NCBI GenBank assembly: GCA_028023455.1
Contig: JAQFVV010007216.1
Span: 64,001-128,000, forward strand
Direction: 5' to 3'
Source of the DNA: Epiperipatus broadwayi
Taxonomy: Eukaryota; Onychophora; Udeonychophora; Euonychophora; Peripatidae
Length of the DNA: 64,000 nucleotides
Below are positions 60,844 through 64,000 of this stretch, in pieces. The notes under the pieces were generated by a model. That model did not search any database and was not told the origin of the DNA. It saw only the letters and a program-made list of their open reading frames with translations. The position numbers and the translations under genes were made by a program. Within the stretch, counting starts at the first letter, position 1. Every line of letters begins with the position of its first letter.

Positions 60844-63521
60844 CTGGACCAGACAAAGAAAAGAAGGAAAGAATTCAGGAAATATTGGGGGCGCACAAAA
60901 GTGTCTTCTCGGACAAACCGGGAGTAATTCGAGGATACGAACACCGGATCCGATTGAGCACCAGCCACCCATATCAGACGAGGGCATACCCGATCCCATT
61001 CCAATACCGGAAAGAAATTGAAACCCAGTTAAAGCAGATGACGGAGTGGGGAGTCGTTTCAAAATGCACCTCGCCGTACAATAATCCCATCCTAGCCGTG
61101 AAAAAAGGGGACGGGTCAATACGATTGTGCCTCGACGCTAGGCAACTAAACAAGGTAACGATCCCGGACACAAACGCCCCACCTGTCATGAACGAACTAA
61201 TGACCAGGTTCCGGAACAAGCGGATTTTTTCCACGATGGATTTAACCAATAGTTACTGGCAAATGAGCCTCCACCCCGACGACCGAAAGTACACCGCATT
61301 CAAATATAACGGAAGGGCGTACCAGTTCAACCGAGTACCCTTCGGGTTAAAGAACAGTGGGGCAGGCTTGGTACAATGCCTGGATCAAACCCTATCTGAC
61401 GAGGTAAAAGGATTTGCGACGATGTACGTGGACGACATCATCATAGCATCCAATGACATCGAGGAGCATTGCCAGCACTTAGAAAGGCTACTCCAAGAAT
61501 GCGAGCAGAAGGGGATCAAAATCAACATCAAGAAGAGCCATTTTGCGACACAGGAGGTCAAGTTCTTGGGACACATAGTCAGCCCGGATGGAGTGCGGCC
61601 TAACCCCGAAAAAATCCAGGCGATCCAGGAATTTCCCACCCCAAAGAAGAAGAAGGACATTAAGGCATTCCTCGGAATGTGTACCTTTTATAACAAGTTC
61701 TACGAGAACTTCACCCACGATATGGAGCCCTTGTTACAACTACTAAGAAAGGAGCAAGCATGGGTGTGGGACGAGAAGCGGGAACGGAGTTTCCGGAGAG
61801 TAAAAGAAGGGTTCCTGAAACAAACAATATTGACATACCCGGATTTCGACCAGATGTTCTGGGTACAAACGGACAGCAGTGACATCGGGCTGGGGGCCAC
61901 GTTGTACCAGAAGGGGCCGGAGGGAGAACAGAGAGTGTTGGCGTTCATTAGTCGGCTACTTAAAGACCCGGAAAGAAGGTACACGGTCACCGAGCGAGAA
62001 GCCCTCGCCATAGTGTGGGCGTTCAAAAAGTTCCGGCAATACCTGGTCGGGTCCAAAGTAAGGGTCGTCACTGACCACCGGAGTCTGGAGTTCCTAAACA
62101 AAAGCTTCCTGACAAACAACAGATTGGTGCGGTGGAGTCTAGCCCTGCAGGAATTTCAATATGAGGTAGAATACTGCAAAGGAAGGGATAACGTGATCGC
62201 GGACACGCTGAGCCGTTACCCGGTAGGAACTCAGACGAATGCGGAGGCAAGCGAGTTCGCATACATAGCCGCAACGACCCGACAGGACAAGAAGGGAGGG
62301 CTTAAAGCAGGCAACATTCGAAGGAGCCAGGAAAAGGACGAGGACTGCCAACGAATAATCAGTTATTTACGTAAAGGGAAGTCGAAGGCGGGCTCTTACC
62401 AGGGGGAAGAAGGAACCGAAGGGGGTCCACTATGGAAATATCGGGACCGATGCATCACCCTGGGGGGGTTACTCCAAAGAAACACAGGGAATGGGAAGCA
62501 AACCCGGATTATAATCCCGAAAGAAATGCGAAATCAAATGATCGACGAGACACATCGGGAACGCGGACATTATGGAGCGAACAAGACTGAGGGATACCTT
62601 AGCAATTGGTTTTACTGGCCTGGAATGCACCGGGACATCGCCGCAAGATTACGGGGATGCGATGTCTGTGCGAGGACCAAACCACTAAATCGATCCAATG
62701 AAGGACCTCAGATACCAATTATCATACGGGAACCTAACCACACCGTGGCAATCGATTATTACGGGCCGTTACCGATGGCCGGGGGAAAGAGATATATATT
62801 AGTCGCATACGACTTATGTTCCAAAATGGTCGCCGCCTACCCCATGGCCCGGGCGAACGCACACCAGACCATCAAATTATTGGAGACAAAACAGTTTCCC
62901 ATCATTGGGAAGCCTAGGTACATCCTATCGGATCATGGCACACCATTTGTGTCGAAAACTTGGCGGCAGTGGATAAATCGAACCGGGATCAAACACCACA
63001 TGACGTCGATCCGGAACCCGCAGAGCAACCCGTGCGAGCGAGTAATGCGGGAATTGGGACGGTTATTCCGTGTGTATACTGCGGGAGATCACCGGAAATG
63101 GGTCCAGGAGATTCCCCGGATCACGGGAATGATCAACTCCTCAAAAAATGAATCAACTGGATTTGAACCAAGCCGACTCCATTATGGGCAACCAATACCT
63201 TACCCATACGATGACAGGCCCACCATCCGAACCGGAAAAATCGATAGGAAACAAGACAACCAAATAGCGCTACGAAGATTGGAGCACATGGGAAAAAGGC
63301 GAACGCAGACCAAGAAGCCCACCCGGAATACGTTCAAAGTGGGCGATCGAGTGATGGTAAAGGCCAACCCGGTCAGTCGACCCGGACAAAACATCTACAA
63401 AAAATTCCTCGACATATACGAGGGCCCATACGAGATCGTCAGGGCATATGGAAACAACGCCTTTGCGTTGACCCACGGAAAAGGAACGTTCAATGCAAGA
63501 GCACTGAAGAGAGCAGAATAA
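60702..63521 (+). CDS. pol: Pol polyprotein: reverse transcriptase, RNase H, integrase
   Basis: The frame is open from 60702; the first ATG is at 60798, giving 907 residues. From that Met: RT includes LAVKKGDGSIRLCLDARQLN, FSTMDLTNSYWQ, VPFGLKNSGA and the catalytic YVDD at 210-213. RNase H has VQTDSSDIGLGATL (Asp 359), TEREALAIVWAF and VVTDHRSLEFL. Integrase has an HHCC zinc finger (H..H in HRERGHYGANK, then C-x2-C in CDVCAR), and catalytic Asp 653, Asp 712 and Glu 747 with 34 residues between the last two. A GPY/F-type module (YEGPYEIV) is near the end. No stop or frameshift interrupts it, so the enzyme may be functional. Expression would require frameshifting or internal initiation. Confidence 0.95.
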   Translation, partial: HRLRDRTSEDQHSHGAFQKQSGRRTRKTKEAAMHRDKRGNRKRIEEITGPDKEKKERIQEILGAHKSVFSDKPGVIRGYEHRIRLSTSHPYQTRAYPIPFQYRKEIETQLKQMTEWGVVSKCTSPYNNPILAVKKGDGSIRLCLDARQLNKVTIPDTNAPPVMNELMTRFRNKRIFSTMDLTNSYWQMSLHPDDRKYTAFKYNGRAYQFNRVPFGLKNSGAGLVQCLDQTLSDEVKGFATMYVDDIIIASNDIEEHCQHLERLLQECEQKGIKINIKKSHFATQEVKFLGHIVSPDGVRPNPEKIQAIQEFPTPKKKKDIKAFLGMCTFYNKFYENFTHDMEPLLQLLRKEQAWVWDEKRERSFRRVKEGFLKQTILTYPDFDQMFWVQTDSSDIGLGATLYQKGPEGEQRVLAFISRLLKDPERRYTVTEREALAIVWAFKKFRQYLVGSKVRVVTDHRSLEFLNKSFLTNNRLVRWSLALQEFQYEVEYCKGRDNVIADTLSRYPVGTQTNAEASEFAYIAATTRQDKKGGLKAGNIRRSQEKDEDCQRIISYLRKGKSKAGSYQGEEGTEGGPLWKYRDRCITLGGLLQRNTGNGKQTRIIIPKEMRNQMIDETHRERGHYGANKTEGYLSNWFYWPGMHRDIAARLRGCDVCARTKPLNRSNEGPQIPIIIREPNHTVAIDYYGPLPMAGGKRYILVAYDLCSKMVAAYPMARANAHQTIKLLETKQFPIIGKPRYILSDHGTPFVSKTWRQWINRTGIKHHMTSIRNPQSNPCERVMRELGRLFRVYTAGDHRKWVQEIPRITGMINSSKNESTGFEPSRLHYGQPIPYPYDDRPTIRTGKIDRKQDNQIALRRLEHMGKRRTQTKKPTRNTFKVGDRVMVKANPVSRPGQNIYKKFLDIYEGPYEIVRAYGNNAFALTHGKGTFNARALKRAE

Positions 63522-63573
63522 TTTCGCTCCTTCACCGAGCTAAAACCCGCAGCATCGGATTTTACTCTACACC

Positions 63574-63586
63574 GGGCGGGGAGATA
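63574..63586 (+). promoter_or_regulatory. Polypurine tract
   Basis: GGGCGGGGAGATA lies directly before the right LTR, where plus-strand priming is expected. It is interrupted by one C and one T. Confidence 0.7.
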
Positions 63587-64000
63587 TGTAACGAGACAGC
63601 GTTACATCAATATTAAATCTAGGATACATCGATAAACACACACACACCAGCAAGCAACATAAAACACTCGTAACTTTATTTTCGTAATTAGTAATAGTTT
63701 TCTTTCTCTCATAAATACATTTATAAAACACATTGATAAAATGCAGACGGTAAAACGTCTAATTAAATGATTAAAGCCTTTAGATAATAAAAATAATAAC
63801 AAAAAATAATTTGCTTTCCTAAATAATAAAATATAATATGCACTCCTAAAATAATAAAAATAATTATCAATCAAAATCACCACGGGGAATTAAAAAAATG
63901 TTTATTTTAGAAATATAATTTTAACTAGAATAAAACTTATAGAAAAGATTTGAGGAAAAGATAAATGCTCGACTTCTAAATGTAAAATAACTTGTATTGT
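63587..64000 (+). repeat. Right LTR, first 414 bases only
   Basis: Identical to 57325-57738 except one substitution (63711). Truncated by the end of the window, so the target-site duplication cannot be checked. Confidence 0.95.

Larger units (their letters stand above)
57325..64000 (+). mobile_element. Young Ty3/gypsy-type LTR retrotransposon (right LTR cut by window end)
   Basis: The left LTR is 57325-59430, the internal region 59431-63586, and the right LTR begins at 63587 and runs out of the window. The 414 visible bases of the right LTR differ from the left at one position (57449 G, 63711 A). The element has a tRNA-type primer binding site, a polypurine tract, gag, protease and a polymerase with RT, RNase H and integrase in that order (Ty3/gypsy order), and no envelope-like gene. 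Its coding part is far richer in G+C than the host sequence around it. It lies in sense orientation after exon 4 of the V-ATPase F gene. Near-identical LTRs and long open frames indicate a recent insertion. Confidence 0.93.

Noticed and set aside
59052-63476. Antisense frames across the LTR element (for example 60282-60704, 60721-61119, 61700-62119)
   Set aside because: Shadows of the GC-richer gag/pro/pol coding frames; no independent motifs.
63522-63586. An envelope gene after pol
   Set aside because: Only 65 bases separate the pol stop from the right LTR.

Overview
The window is a piece of a very AT-rich eukaryotic (metazoan) nuclear genome. It has spliced genes with GT-AG introns of up to about 12 kb, abundant non-LTR retrotransposon debris, Penelope-like and hAT remnants, and a fresh Ty3/gypsy-type element. 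The two host genes are animal housekeeping genes most similar to invertebrate versions as I know them. The phylum cannot be fixed from this sequence: arthropod/chelicerate or lophotrochozoan are both possible.

Two host genes are supported. (1) On the minus strand, 7949-21118, a TMUB1/TMUB2-type transmembrane ubiquitin-like protein is encoded by two coding exons (20364-21091 and 7949-8423) joined across a ~12 kb intron, giving a 400-residue protein. (2) On the plus strand, from 38137, the V-ATPase V1 subunit F gene has coding exons 38137-38190, 48308-48389, 48472-48554 and 51727-51849. The expected last short exon was not found and probably lies beyond the window. The genes are divergent, with about 17 kb between their known first coding exons.

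The rest is mostly transposable elements. 0-7 kb: a dispersed direct repeat at both edges, a gag-like relic, a Penelope-like GIY-YIG relic with a 175 bp tandem duplication, one hammerhead-bearing repeat and a minus-strand RTE-like reverse transcriptase relic. 9.9-11.1 kb: a minisatellite with ~50 bp units organised in ~148 bp higher-order repeats. 15.6-17.7 kb: further non-LTR and Penelope pieces. 21.8-27.3 kb: two decayed minus-strand non-LTR elements, one CR1/RTE-like and one jockey-like. 28-36 kb: a possible LTR remnant, a 76 bp near-perfect palindrome, a telomere-like degenerate tract, a SINE-like CpG-rich piece, a cluster of four hammerhead-bearing repeats in inverted pairs, and a relatively well-kept L1/Tx1-like 3' end. 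38.9-56.3 kb (introns of the V-ATPase gene): hAT relics, RTE-like relics and a second long palindrome. 57325 to the end: an almost complete, young Ty3/gypsy LTR retrotransposon in the sense orientation inside or just downstream of the V-ATPase gene.

The most notable observation is the repeat family at 4.8 kb and 32.3-33.7 kb. Each copy carries the architecture of a type I hammerhead self-cleaving ribozyme: stem I with an internal loop, a CUGAUGA core, stem II with compensatory changes between copies, GAAA, a two-base-pair stem III and a GUC cleavage site. Head-to-tail units of about 380-500 bp resemble the retrozyme/Penelope-associated hammerheads known in animals.
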